A DNA stretch of 64,000 nt, from the NCBI GenBank assembly GCA_035255045.1, contig DATFAA010000158.1:1-64000 (forward strand), given 5' to 3'. Position numbers and translations under genes: made by a program. Under the pieces are notes generated by a model. That model searched no databases. It was given only the letters and a program-made list of their open reading frames with translations, and was not told where the DNA came from. Of this stretch, positions 23,657-34,891 are shown piece by piece. How positions within the stretch are numbered: position 1 is the stretch's first letter; each line of letters starts with the position of its first letter. Origin of the DNA: JAGTRP01 sp035255045. Its GTDB lineage: Bacteria; Pseudomonadota; Gammaproteobacteria; Burkholderiales; Rhodocyclaceae.

Positions 23657-25217
23657 TTTCGACCGCCAGGCGGAAGCCCTGCGCGGCCTCTTGGCAGCCG
23701 ATGCCGTCCTCTACTGGCGGCGGGACACCCCCGCCCTGGCCGTGCCCCTCGGGACGGCGCCGGCCGGCATCCTGGGGACGGGATTCCTGCCCCCGGCCTG
23801 CGCCGCCGGCGTCCATCTGCTGCGCGGCAAGCCAGCCTGCGCCCTGACGCCCCTGCGGCTGCACACCCGGCTCCATATCGACTCGTGCACCGTGCTCTCC
23901 GCGGCCGATCCCGACAAGGGCGGCATCCTCGCCGTCTGGAAATCCTCGGACGCCCAGCCGCCATCCCAGGCGGAGGCCCTGGCGGACTTCGCCCTCGCCG
24001 CCCTGGTCCCCCAGCTCGACCTGGCCGGCGCCTGCGACGAGACCGAGCGCTCCCAGGCGCGGCGCCTGGGCGGCATGGCCGACGCCCTGCCCCTGGGCGT
24101 CATCGTGGTGCCCGCCGGCAACCGCCCGGGCTATGTGAACCACATGGCCGCCGCCCTCCTCCGGGTTCCCCATGGCACCATCGAAGCCGGCCTGCTGGCC
24201 GGCAAGCTGGCCGAACTGGCCCAGCGGGCCGGCAACCACGAAACCCTGGCCGCCCAGGTCGAGGCCTTCGTCGCCGGCCACGGCAGCTCGCCCATCTCGG
24301 GCCAGGTCTGGCGTTTCGGGAACCCGCCCTGCGCCCTGCGGGTCACGGTGGCGCCCGTGGCCCCGAACAAGGCCGAAGGCTGGTTCTGGCTCCTGGAGGA
24401 TGTCACCGCCGCCGAGGCCGAAGCCGAGGCCAGGGAACGCCAGCGCCACCTGGAATGGCTCAACGCCGACCTGGAGCAGCGGGTCCGGGAACGCACGGCG
24501 CAGCTGGAGCACACCAACGAGGTCCTCCTCCACACCAACATGGAGCTGGAGCACTTCGCCCACGCCATCGCCCACGACCTGCAGACGCCCCTGCGCTCCA
24601 TCGCCGGCTTCGCCCAGCTGGTGCAGGGGGCCGTCAAGCAGTACGGCAATGCCGACGTGGATGCCTGGTCATCCCAGGTGATCAACAACGCCCGGCGGCT
24701 CCAGACCCTGATCCAGGGCCTCCTTTCCTACACCCGCCTGGAGGCCAACGCCGTCCGCGTCGAGGCGGCGGACATGAACGCCCTCTTCGACGAGGTGGTG
24801 GCCTCCCTCCAGGCCATCATCCAGGAAACCGGGGCCGAGGTGAGCCGCGGCGAGCTGCCGGCGGCGTCCTGCGTGCGGCCCCAGATGGGCCAGGTGCTGC
24901 AGAACCTGATCGAGAACGGCCTCAAGTACAACACCTCCAAGCCGCCGAAGGTGTCCGTCTCCTGCCGGCGGGAGGAGGACGACTGGGTGTTCGCGGTGGC
25001 GGACAACGGCATGGGCATCGACCCAAAGTACCACGACCGCATCTTCGGCATGTTCAAGCGCCTGCACAGCCATGCCGAGATTCCCGGCAGCGGCATCGGC
25101 CTCGCCCTCTGCCGCCGCATCGTCGAGCGCCACGGCGGCCGGCTGTGGGTGGAATCCCGGGCCGGCGCCGGAGCCACCTTCCGCTTCTCCCTGCCGGTGG
25201 AGCGGCCGGCGGGGTGA
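23643..25217 (+). CDS. GAF-PAS sensor histidine kinase
   Basis: A 524-residue cytoplasmic kinase without membrane helices. In order: a GAF-like domain (about 5-125), a PAS-like domain (about 145-260), a coiled coil (265-305), the phosphoacceptor box AHDLQTPLR with His311, N-box NLIENGLKYN (421-430), G1 DNGMGID (454-460) and G2 GSGIGLAL (482-489). It is of the phytochrome-like HWE-free HisKA class. It is translationally coupled to the RsbQ-like hydrolase, which may produce or deliver the PAS ligand. No response regulator is adjacent. Confidence 0.88.
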   Translation: MPPVDFDRQAEALRGLLAADAVLYWRRDTPALAVPLGTAPAGILGTGFLPPACAAGVHLLRGKPACALTPLRLHTRLHIDSCTVLSAADPDKGGILAVWKSSDAQPPSQAEALADFALAALVPQLDLAGACDETERSQARRLGGMADALPLGVIVVPAGNRPGYVNHMAAALLRVPHGTIEAGLLAGKLAELAQRAGNHETLAAQVEAFVAGHGSSPISGQVWRFGNPPCALRVTVAPVAPNKAEGWFWLLEDVTAAEAEAEARERQRHLEWLNADLEQRVRERTAQLEHTNEVLLHTNMELEHFAHAIAHDLQTPLRSIAGFAQLVQGAVKQYGNADVDAWSSQVINNARRLQTLIQGLLSYTRLEANAVRVEAADMNALFDEVVASLQAIIQETGAEVSRGELPAASCVRPQMGQVLQNLIENGLKYNTSKPPKVSVSCRREEDDWVFAVADNGMGIDPKYHDRIFGMFKRLHSHAEIPGSGIGLALCRRIVERHGGRLWVESRAGAGATFRFSLPVERPAG

Positions 25218-25230
25218 GCCGCCCGGCCGC

Positions 25231-25857
25231 TCAGTGCCCGTGCTCGAAAATCTTCTTCGCCACCCCGGCGGCGTGACGGCCCTGGTAGCGGGCGATGTGC
25301 AACTCGTCGGCTGAAGGCTGGCGGGCGCCGTCGCCGCCGGTGATGGTGGAGGCGCCGTAGGGGGTGCCGCCGCAGATGGCGCCCATGGTGCTCATCCGGG
25401 GTTCGGCGTAGGGCACGCCGACGATGATCATGCCGTGGTGCAGCAGGGTGGAATGGAAGCTGGTGAGCGTCGTCTCCTGGCCGCCGTGCTGGCTGGCCGT
25501 GCTGGTGAACACGCTGCCCACCTTGCCGATAAGCCGGCCCTCCAGCCACAGCTTGCCGGTCTGGTCGAGGAAATTGCGCATCTGGGCGCACATGTTGCCG
25601 AAGCGGGTGGGGGTGCCGAAGATGAGGGCATGGGCGTCGGCCATGTCCTCCGGCCGGATGACCGGCACCTGGGCGAAGGCCGCCCGCTTGGCGGCGGCGC
25701 CGCTCTGCTCCAGCACGTCCTGGGGCACCAGCTCGGGCACCTGAAAGAGGGAGACCTCCGTGTCATGGACTTCCCGGGCGCCCTCGGCGACGGCCTGGGC
25801 CAGCTGGTAGACGTGGCCGTACATGCTGTAGAAGATGACTTGTACCCGAATGGTCAT
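25231..25857 (-). CDS. wrbA: NAD(P)H:quinone oxidoreductase, WrbA family
   Basis: A 208-residue flavodoxin-like FMN enzyme that reduces quinones by two electrons and so limits redox cycling. The phosphate-binding loop YSMYGHV near the N-terminus and the WrbA blocks GTPTRFGNMCAQMRNFLDQTG, FTSTASQHGGQE and GGTPYGAST (in shortened form) are all present. GGAGAG precedes the ATG. It is the last gene of a minus-strand operon behind the patatin gene (21-base gap). Confidence 0.92.
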   Translation of the reverse strand: MTIRVQVIFYSMYGHVYQLAQAVAEGAREVHDTEVSLFQVPELVPQDVLEQSGAAAKRAAFAQVPVIRPEDMADAHALIFGTPTRFGNMCAQMRNFLDQTGKLWLEGRLIGKVGSVFTSTASQHGGQETTLTSFHSTLLHHGMIIVGVPYAEPRMSTMGAICGGTPYGASTITGGDGARQPSADELHIARYQGRHAAGVAKKIFEHGH

Positions 25858-25878
25858 GGTGGCTCTCCGAAAGGTTGA

Positions 25879-27069
25879 TCAGTCGCCCCGCGCCGCCTCG
25901 CCGCCCCGGTGGCGATGGCGGTGCAGGTCGTGGGTGACGAAGTTGCGGCCGTCGCCGGGGGGCTCCAGCCATTCCCCGTGGCCGAGGCTGTGGCGGATGT
26001 CCTCCAGGCCGCTGGCCCAGTGCTCGTGCATGGACAGGGGGTCGAAGGCGTAGTCCTTGGCCAGCCCGTCCCACTCCTTGTCCCGGTAGATGAGGTGGAT
26101 GACGTTCACGAGGCGGTCCGTGGCCCACAGGCGGGCCTCGGCGCAGCAGGCTTCCCGGCGCCGCTCGTCGGGGATGCGCTGGAGCAGCTCGCGGATGAGG
26201 TGACGCAATCGCTGCTCCCGGTGCATGAGGTCGGTGATGGCCCGGGTGCGGCTGGAGAACTGGATGTCCTTCTGGCGCTCGTGCACGTCCCAGATGTTGG
26301 TGGGCACCACCCCGAGGGCGCTCCACAGGTCCACCTGGAAGGCCAGGATGTCGGGGCGGGGCCAGGCCTGGAGCACCCGCAGCAGGGGCGTGTTGGACAC
26401 CAGCCCGCCGTCCCAGTAGTACTCCCCCTCGATCTCCACCGGCGGGAAGCCCGGCGGCAGGGCCCCCGAGGCCATGAAATGCTCCGGCCGCAGCCGTCCC
26501 TTCCAGCGCCCGGCCCGGTTGTCGAAATGCTCGAAATTGCCGGTGCGGACATTGACGGCGCTCACCGACACCCGGGTTTCCCCGGCGTTGATGCGGTCGA
26601 AGTCCGCCAGGTTCTCCAGGGTGGATTTGAGCTGGCTGTTGTCGTAGTAGCTGGCCCGCACCGGCGGCATCTCCACCGTCAGCCAGGGGGGCGGCAGGCG
26701 CGGCGTGAAGAAGCCCCGCTGGCCTTCGAGGACCACCCGCCAGGCCTGGAAGGCGCCAAAGAGCTTGCGGGCCTCGCCCCCCAGGCCCTCGATCCAGTGC
26801 TGGAGGAGGTCGGCGGGGGGCTGGCTGTAGGCCGGCCGGCAGATGGTCTCCCAGAATTCCCGCAGGCGCTGGCAGCGCTCCCCCGGCGGATTGCCGGCGA
26901 TGATGGCGCTGTTGAAGGCGCCGATGGAGATGCCCGCCACCCAGTCGGGGACGATGCCGGCCTCCTCCAGCCCCTCGTACACCCCGGCCTGGTAGGCGCC
27001 CAGGGCGCCGCCCCCCTGCAGCACCAGGGCCACCGTGCCGTAGGGAAGCTGGCGGCGCACCTCGGGCAT
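25879..27069 (-). CDS. Patatin-like phospholipase
   Basis: A 396-residue lipid acyl hydrolase. The glycine-rich oxyanion loop LQGGGALGAYQAG, the nucleophile elbow GISIG with its Ser, and the catalytic Asp in DGGL are visible, with a long C-terminal extension. A DUF3734-type tail is likely. Its ATG overlaps the TGA of the 3-hydroxybutyrate dehydrogenase gene (TGATG), so the two are co-translated. That pairing suggests a role in polyhydroxybutyrate granule or lipid turnover, an inference from context only. Confidence 0.88.
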   Translation of the reverse strand: MPEVRRQLPYGTVALVLQGGGALGAYQAGVYEGLEEAGIVPDWVAGISIGAFNSAIIAGNPPGERCQRLREFWETICRPAYSQPPADLLQHWIEGLGGEARKLFGAFQAWRVVLEGQRGFFTPRLPPPWLTVEMPPVRASYYDNSQLKSTLENLADFDRINAGETRVSVSAVNVRTGNFEHFDNRAGRWKGRLRPEHFMASGALPPGFPPVEIEGEYYWDGGLVSNTPLLRVLQAWPRPDILAFQVDLWSALGVVPTNIWDVHERQKDIQFSSRTRAITDLMHREQRLRHLIRELLQRIPDERRREACCAEARLWATDRLVNVIHLIYRDKEWDGLAKDYAFDPLSMHEHWASGLEDIRHSLGHGEWLEPPGDGRNFVTHDLHRHRHRGGEAARGD

Positions 27070-27860
27070 CAGTGCATGTACCAGCCGTGGCTGACTACGA
27101 ATGATTGGCCGGTAAAGGCGGCGGTGGGGAAGGTGGCGAGGAAGAGCACCGTCTGGGCGACGTCGTCGAGGGTGGTGAACTGGCCGTCCACCGTCTCCCC
27201 CAGCATCACCCGCTTCACCACCTCGTCCTCGCTGATGCCCAGGGTGCGGGCCTGCTCGGGAATCTGCTTCTCCACCAGCTCGGTGCGCACGAAGCCGGGG
27301 CAGACCACGTGGGAGCGGACGTTGTGCTCGGCCCCCTCCTTGGCCAGCACCCGGGCGAGGCCCAGGAGGCCGTGCTTGGCGGTGACGTAGGGGGCCTTGA
27401 GAGGCGAGGCCAGGTGGGAGTGCACCGAGCCGGTGTAGATGACGATGCCGCCCCGGTTGTCCCTGTACATGTGGCGCAGGGCGGCCCGGGTGGTGAGGAA
27501 GGCGCCGTCCAGGTGGCTCGCCACCACCCGCTTCCAGTCGTGGAACTCCAGTTCCGCCAGGGGCTTGACGAACTGGATGCCGGCATTGGAGACCAGCAGG
27601 TCGAGGCTGCCGAATTTCTCCGCGGTGGCGTCCACCCCCTGGTCCACCTGGGCTTCGTCGGTGACGTCCATGGCCAGCCCGATGGCCCGCCCCCCGCTCT
27701 GCTCGATTTCCCGGGCGGTGGCCTCGGCGCTGTCCAGCCGCAGGTCGGCGATGACGACCGCCGCCCCGGCCCGGGCCAGGGTCTGGGCGATGGCCTTGCC
27801 GATGCCCTGGGCGCCCCCGGTGACGATGGCGGCCTTGCCGACCAGTTTGCTTTCGGCCAT
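27069..27860 (-). CDS. bdhA: 3-hydroxybutyrate dehydrogenase (SDR)
   Basis: A 263-residue short-chain dehydrogenase converting 3-hydroxybutyrate to acetoacetate with NAD+, a step of PHB use. The cofactor loop TGGAQGIGKA is near residue 15, NAG near 93, the catalytic Ser in YTGSVHS and the YVTAK motif follow. The segment CPGFVRTELVEKQIPEQA is specific for bacterial 3-hydroxybutyrate dehydrogenases. GGAGGTTTCC upstream of the ATG includes the stop of the preceding DUF1328 gene. Confidence 0.9.
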   Translation of the reverse strand: MAESKLVGKAAIVTGGAQGIGKAIAQTLARAGAAVVIADLRLDSAEATAREIEQSGGRAIGLAMDVTDEAQVDQGVDATAEKFGSLDLLVSNAGIQFVKPLAELEFHDWKRVVASHLDGAFLTTRAALRHMYRDNRGGIVIYTGSVHSHLASPLKAPYVTAKHGLLGLARVLAKEGAEHNVRSHVVCPGFVRTELVEKQIPEQARTLGISEDEVVKRVMLGETVDGQFTTLDDVAQTVLFLATFPTAAFTGQSFVVSHGWYMH

Positions 27861-27869
27861 GGAAACCTC

Positions 27870-28049
27870 CTAGTGTCCGAAGATCGCCATTCCCAGGAGA
27901 ACCCCGAAGACCAGGATGATGAGGAAGATGGCGAAGGCGATGAAGAAGAGGACTTTCGAAATCCGCCGGGCGCCGGAGGCGACCCCGGTGAAGCCGAAGA
28001 AGCCGGCGATGACGGAAACGATGAAGAAGATGATTGCCAGTTTGAGCAT
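27870..28049 (-). CDS. DUF1328 small membrane protein
   Basis: A 59-residue hydrophobic protein starting MLKLAIIFFIVSVIAGFFGF and ending in a second helix, the two-helix pattern of DUF1328/YtjA proteins. GGAGAA lies 8 bases upstream of the ATG. Its TAG forms part of the ribosome site of bdhA, so it leads the DUF1328-bdhA-patatin-wrbA operon. Members are often stress-induced; molecular role unknown. A second DUF1328 gene lies at 59473-59634. Confidence 0.85.
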   Translation of the reverse strand: MLKLAIIFFIVSVIAGFFGFTGVASGARRISKVLFFIAFAIFLIILVFGVLLGMAIFGH

Positions 28050-28305
28050 GGCCTGTTCTCCGGCGTGGCGGACCGCAGGCCGGCGAGCAACCGGCGTGCC
28101 CCGCGGCGCCCGGCCTGGCCCGGCGGCCGGGGCCCCGGGCCGGGATTGAAACAGTTACAGGGCATTGGAAAACTTGCCACCGGCGGCGGCCGCCCGGCCC
28201 GCCGGAAACCGGCCATGGGCGCGGGCGCGCCGATTGCTCGGCGAAGTGGGCCAGGCCCGACGATCCGCTTCGTGGGGCCGCCATTGACTTCGCTAGGAGG
28301 CAAAC

Positions 28306-29274
28306 ATGAAAGCTGAATTCAAGCGCAGGCTGATCGCCACCTTGGTCGTGCCAGCCATCGGTTTGTCCGTTGCCGGCGTATCGATCGCCGCCAGCGACAA
28401 ATCCGACACCTCTAGCCAGGGGACCAGCGCCGGCAGCCATCGGCAGTCGTCGGCGGATGAAGGATCGGCAACCCATGCCAGCGCCAAGGACATGCGCGCC
28501 AGCAAGCTCATCGGGATGACGGTGAAGAATGCCCAAGGTGAAAACCTGGGCAAGATCGACGACCTCGTCGTCGACGTGAACAACGACCGCGTCTATTACG
28601 CCGTGCTCGCCTCCGGCGGGGTGATGGGCCTGGGCGGCAAGCTGTTCGCCTACCCGGTGAGCCTGTTCCGGCCCGGCGCCGACAAGGACGAACTGGCCCT
28701 CAACGTGGACAAGGACCGGCTGAAGAACGCCCCCGGCTTCGAGAAGAAGAACTGGCCCAACTGGGGCGACACCAAGGACCGCTACCGCAGCGACGTGGAC
28801 AAGTACTTCGGCCCGACGGTGACCGCCAAGGCCATGCCCAACGAACAGCTGATACGGGCCAGCACCCTCATCGGCAAGGACGTGAACGACCGCGACGGCA
28901 AGGACGCCGGAGAGATCAAGGACGTGGTGGTGAACATGGGCACCGGCCGGGTGCACTACGCGGTCATGGACTTCGACAACAAGTGGACCAAGTCGGACAA
29001 CCTCATGCCCATGCCCCTCAAGGCCTTCACCTACCCGCCGGCCCGGGACGAGAAGAAGGACCTGGTCCTCAACATCGCCAAGAACCAGATCGACACCTCC
29101 AAGGGCATCGAGAAGAAGCGCTGGTCCGACCAGGACCTCAATGATCCCAACTTCCAGCGCACCATCGACAGCGATCTGGCTTCCGTCTCGGCCCACGCCC
29201 GCGGCGCCGCCGGCCGGGCCGGGATGGAGCAGTCGTCCTCCAAGCGCAAGTCCGACACCTCCGGCGGCGAGTAA
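28306..29274 (+). CDS. Exported protein with two PRC-barrel domains
   Basis: A 322-residue protein with a signal peptide (KRRLIATLVVPAIGLSVAGVSIAA). Two PRC-barrel domains follow: about 64-130 (RASKLIGMTVKNAQGENLGKIDDLVVD) and about 180-250 (RASTLIGKDVNDRDGKDAGEIKDVVVN), clearly repeats of one another. The C-terminus is Ser/Lys rich. A strong TAGGAGG precedes the ATG. Exported PRC-barrel proteins are common in stress-related clusters; function unknown. Confidence 0.87.
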   Translation: MKAEFKRRLIATLVVPAIGLSVAGVSIAASDKSDTSSQGTSAGSHRQSSADEGSATHASAKDMRASKLIGMTVKNAQGENLGKIDDLVVDVNNDRVYYAVLASGGVMGLGGKLFAYPVSLFRPGADKDELALNVDKDRLKNAPGFEKKNWPNWGDTKDRYRSDVDKYFGPTVTAKAMPNEQLIRASTLIGKDVNDRDGKDAGEIKDVVVNMGTGRVHYAVMDFDNKWTKSDNLMPMPLKAFTYPPARDEKKDLVLNIAKNQIDTSKGIEKKRWSDQDLNDPNFQRTIDSDLASVSAHARGAAGRAGMEQSSSKRKSDTSGGE

Positions 29275-29315
29275 AGCCGCCAAGGCCAGCTGAAGCGGCC
29301 GCTGCCGCTTGCAGA

Positions 29316-29346
29316 CGCCGGCGGGCTCCCCGGGGCCCCGCCGGCG
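29316..29346. terminator. Hairpin after PRC-barrel gene
   Basis: CGCCGGCGGG (29316-29325) and CCCGCCGGCG (29337-29346) form a perfect 10-bp stem with an 11-base loop. There is no T tract, so it is either a Rho-assisted terminator or an mRNA-stabilising 3' structure. Confidence 0.4.
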
Positions 29347-29358
29347 CAGCGGAATAGG

Positions 29359-29380
29359 GGGCCCGGAAGGTACCGGGCCC
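29359..29380. terminator. Second hairpin before lon
   Basis: GGGCCCGG (29359-29366) and CCGGGCCC (29373-29380) pair perfectly around AAGGTA, followed only by TTG. It sits 28 bases before the lon start, so it could also be a leader structure for lon. Confidence 0.35.
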
Positions 29381-29408
29381 TTGCCTATCCTATCCATGGG
29401 AGAACAAA

Positions 29409-31925
<2,517 letters not shown>

Positions 31926-33079
31926 AAAACAGACCTTCACCTGGAAGGAAATGGTGGGCAAGCCCATCAGCAAGCTGGACGACGAAGCCTTTACCCGGGT
32001 CCGCGTCATCCTCATGAACGGCCTTGAGCTGGACGCCCTGCGCCTCTCCCACATCGGTGCCCGCTTCCAGACCGACCTGCGGCTGCCCCTGGCCGAACTG
32101 CGCCGGGTCGAGCAGCACCAGGCGACCATGGTGAACTGGCTCCTCTCCGCCGACCATTCGCCCCTGGAGACCACCATCGCCTACGAGCAGGTGGCCATCG
32201 AGGTGACCGCGGCGGTGGCCCAGCGGGAGCCCGATGAGTACCTGGCCCAGGTCTATCGCTTCGGCCTCCTGGAGGACTTCGACCACCTCTACCGCTACTC
32301 CGCCCTCCTCGACCGCCTGGAGGGCAAGGATTCCAACAATATCCTCCAGGGCCACACCGACATCGTGCCCGGCCGCCCGACCGCCGACGAGCACCGCCAT
32401 CCCCGGGACGACCTGCGGGACCCCATGGGCGCGGACGCGGCCCTCATCTCCAAGATCCACGCCACCCTCATCACCGGCGGCGAGTACCAGACCCACGACT
32501 ACTACATGAACATCGGCCCCACCTTCGCCGACCCGGTGGCCCGCCAGCTCTACGCCGAGATCGCCTCCATCGAGGAGCAGCACGTCACCCAGTACGGCTC
32601 CCTCCTCGATCCCCAGCAGAGCTTCCTGGAGCAGTGGCTGATCCACGAGGCCACCGAGGCCTACTGCTACTACAGCTGCGCCGAGTCGGAGAGCAATCCC
32701 CGCCTCAAGAGCATCTGGGAGCGCTTCTGCGACTACGAGCTGGGCCACGTCCAGCACGTCGCCGGCCTGCTCCAGCAGTACGAGAAGCGGGACCCGGCCG
32801 AAATCCTCGCCGGCGACCTCAGCCCCCTGCCCTTCGCCAGCCAGCGGGACTTCGTGCGCAAGGTCCTGGAAAGCGAAGTGGACCTGCGGGCCGACGGCTC
32901 CCGGTTCGTGGACAAGTCCCAGGAAAGCCAGGCTTCCCTCGACTATCGCCGGCTCATCAATGCCGACGGCTCGCCGTCCACCCAGGTGGCCGAAGGCTAC
33001 CGCTGGATGTCCGGCACCGAACTCAACCGTCAGCACCTGAAGAAGGCCGCCTGACCTGCACGAATCGAAAGGAAGCATC

Positions 33080-33817
33080 ATGCAGAACGCAACCTCCCTC
33101 GGGATGAACCGCACCGGCGCCCAGAACTCGCCCCTCGACACCAGCAAGATGGAGGACTACGCCGAGAGCCATTCGCCCCAGATGGAAGACACCGTGCTGG
33201 CCCACGAGGGCATCGCCGCCGTCCGCTCCGACTACGGCCAGGAGGCCGAGGCGGTGGGCACCGTGCCCCTCCCGGGCACCCTGACCGGCGCCGTCACCAC
33301 CGGCTTCGCCAAGCTCACCGGCAAGAAGCCGGAGGTGCTGGTGGACAAGCTGGGCGAGCGCCTGGCCTTCGAGCGCACCGGGGTGCGCCTCTACGAGGCC
33401 CTCATGGACAAGCTGGCTGCCGCTGCCGGCACCCAGGCCCTGCCCTTCGGCATGGAGGATCTCCAGCACCACCACGACGAGGAGCTCCAGCACATGGAGC
33501 TGTGCGCCGCGGCCCTGGAATCCATCGGCGCCGACCCCACCGCCCAGACCCCCTGCGCCGATACGGTGGCGGTGGCCTCCGGCGGCATCATGCAGGTCCT
33601 CACCGACCCCCGCACCACCATGGCCCAGTGCCTGAGCGCCATGCTGACGGCGGAACTGACCGACACCGCCAGCTGGGAGCTGCTCATCGACCTCACCCGG
33701 GGTTCCGGCCAGGCCGACCTGGTGCCGGGCTTCGAGGAGGCCCTGGAGCGGGAGCGGGAACACACCCAGCGGGTCCAGCACTGGCTGGGCGAGCTGATCA
33801 TGCAGGAAGCGACCTGA
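33080..33817 (+). CDS. Ferritin-like domain protein (245 aa)
   Basis: A soluble helical protein. The core (about 90-240) has ferritin-like metal-ligand spacing: LAFERTGVRLYEAL, HHHDEELQHMELC, LTAELTDTASWELL and REHTQRVQHW. The N-terminal 85 residues are low in hydrophobics and probably flexible. AAAGGAAG precedes the ATG. It is tandem with another ferritin-like protein and Lon, pointing to iron or oxidative-stress handling, an inference from context. Confidence 0.75.
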   Translation: MQNATSLGMNRTGAQNSPLDTSKMEDYAESHSPQMEDTVLAHEGIAAVRSDYGQEAEAVGTVPLPGTLTGAVTTGFAKLTGKKPEVLVDKLGERLAFERTGVRLYEALMDKLAAAAGTQALPFGMEDLQHHHDEELQHMELCAAALESIGADPTAQTPCADTVAVASGGIMQVLTDPRTTMAQCLSAMLTAELTDTASWELLIDLTRGSGQADLVPGFEEALEREREHTQRVQHWLGELIMQEAT

Positions 33818-33827
33818 GAAGCACCCG

Positions 33828-34877
33828 ATGCGGATCGCCATCATCTCCCCCCTCATGGAGAGCGTGCCGCCCAAGTTCTACGGCGGCACCGAGCGCATCG
33901 TTTCCTACCTCACCGAGGAGCTGGTGCACCAGGGCCACGACGTGACCCTGTTCGCCTCCGGCGACTCGGTGACCTGCGCCGACCTCCGTCCCATGACCGA
34001 GCGCAGCCTGCGCCTGGACCCGAATTGCCGGGACCCCTTCGCCCACTACGCGGTCATGCTCGATGAAGTGACCCGGGCCGCCGACCAGTTCGACGTGCTG
34101 CACTTCAACATCGACTACCTGCACTTCCCCCTGGCCCGGCACCTGGGGCTGCGCACCGTCACCACCCTGCACGGCCGCCAGGACCTGCCGGACCTGGCGC
34201 CCCTCTACCGCCACTTCGCCGACATGCCGGTGGTGTCCATTTCCCACGCCCAGCGCCAGCCCATCCCCTGGGCCAACTGGGTGGCGACGGTGCACCACGG
34301 CCTGCCGACCAAGCTCTACCGTCCCGTTCCCGGGCCCGGCGACTACCTGGCCTTCCTCGGCCGCATCTCGCCGGAGAAGCGCCCCGACCGGGCCATCCGC
34401 ATCGCCCGCCGGGCCGGGCTGCCCCTCAAGATCGCGGCCAAGGTGGAGAAGGGTGTCGATGAAATCTATTTCCAGGAATGCATCCGGCCCCTGCTCCAGG
34501 AGCCTGGGGTGGATTTCATCGGCGAAATCGGCGAGGCCGAGAAGAACGATTTCCTGGGCGGTGCCGTGGCGCTCCTCTTCCCCATCGACTGGCCGGAGCC
34601 CTTCGGCATCGTCATGATCGAGGCCATGGCCTGCGGCACGCCGGTCATCGCCTTCCCCTGCGGCTCGGTGCCGGAAGTGGTGCGGGATGGCGTCAACGGC
34701 TACATCGTGGCCGACGAGGACGAGGCGGTGGCGGCGGTGGACAGGTGCCGCAGCCTGGACCGGCGGGCCTGCCGCCGGGATTTCGAGAAACGCTATTCCG
34801 CCGAGCGCATGGCTCGGGACTACGTGACGGTGTATGGCCGCCTGATGGCGGACTCCCTCCCCGCCGTCGAAGCTTGA
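33828..34877 (+). CDS. GT4 family glycosyltransferase
   Basis: A 349-residue GT-B retaining glycosyltransferase. The N-terminal acceptor domain begins MRIAIISPLMESVPPKFYGGTER. The C-terminal nucleotide-sugar domain contains GRISPEKRPD and the E-x7-E signature in EPFGIVMIEAMACGTPVIAF. It starts 10 bases after the ferritin-like stop and is followed 14 bases later by an amylo-1,6-glucosidase-like gene, so a role in glucan or trehalose-type sugar metabolism is plausible. Donor and acceptor are unknown. Confidence 0.87.
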   Translation: MRIAIISPLMESVPPKFYGGTERIVSYLTEELVHQGHDVTLFASGDSVTCADLRPMTERSLRLDPNCRDPFAHYAVMLDEVTRAADQFDVLHFNIDYLHFPLARHLGLRTVTTLHGRQDLPDLAPLYRHFADMPVVSISHAQRQPIPWANWVATVHHGLPTKLYRPVPGPGDYLAFLGRISPEKRPDRAIRIARRAGLPLKIAAKVEKGVDEIYFQECIRPLLQEPGVDFIGEIGEAEKNDFLGGAVALLFPIDWPEPFGIVMIEAMACGTPVIAFPCGSVPEVVRDGVNGYIVADEDEAVAAVDRCRSLDRRACRRDFEKRYSAERMARDYVTVYGRLMADSLPAVEA

Positions 34878-34891
34878 GGCACAGCCAAGCC

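Noticed and set aside
25879..29397. 1172-codon frame that includes the patatin
   Set aside because: Only the part from 27069 leftward is protein-like; the rest is an out-of-frame read of bdhA, DUF1328 and the antisense of the PRC-barrel gene.
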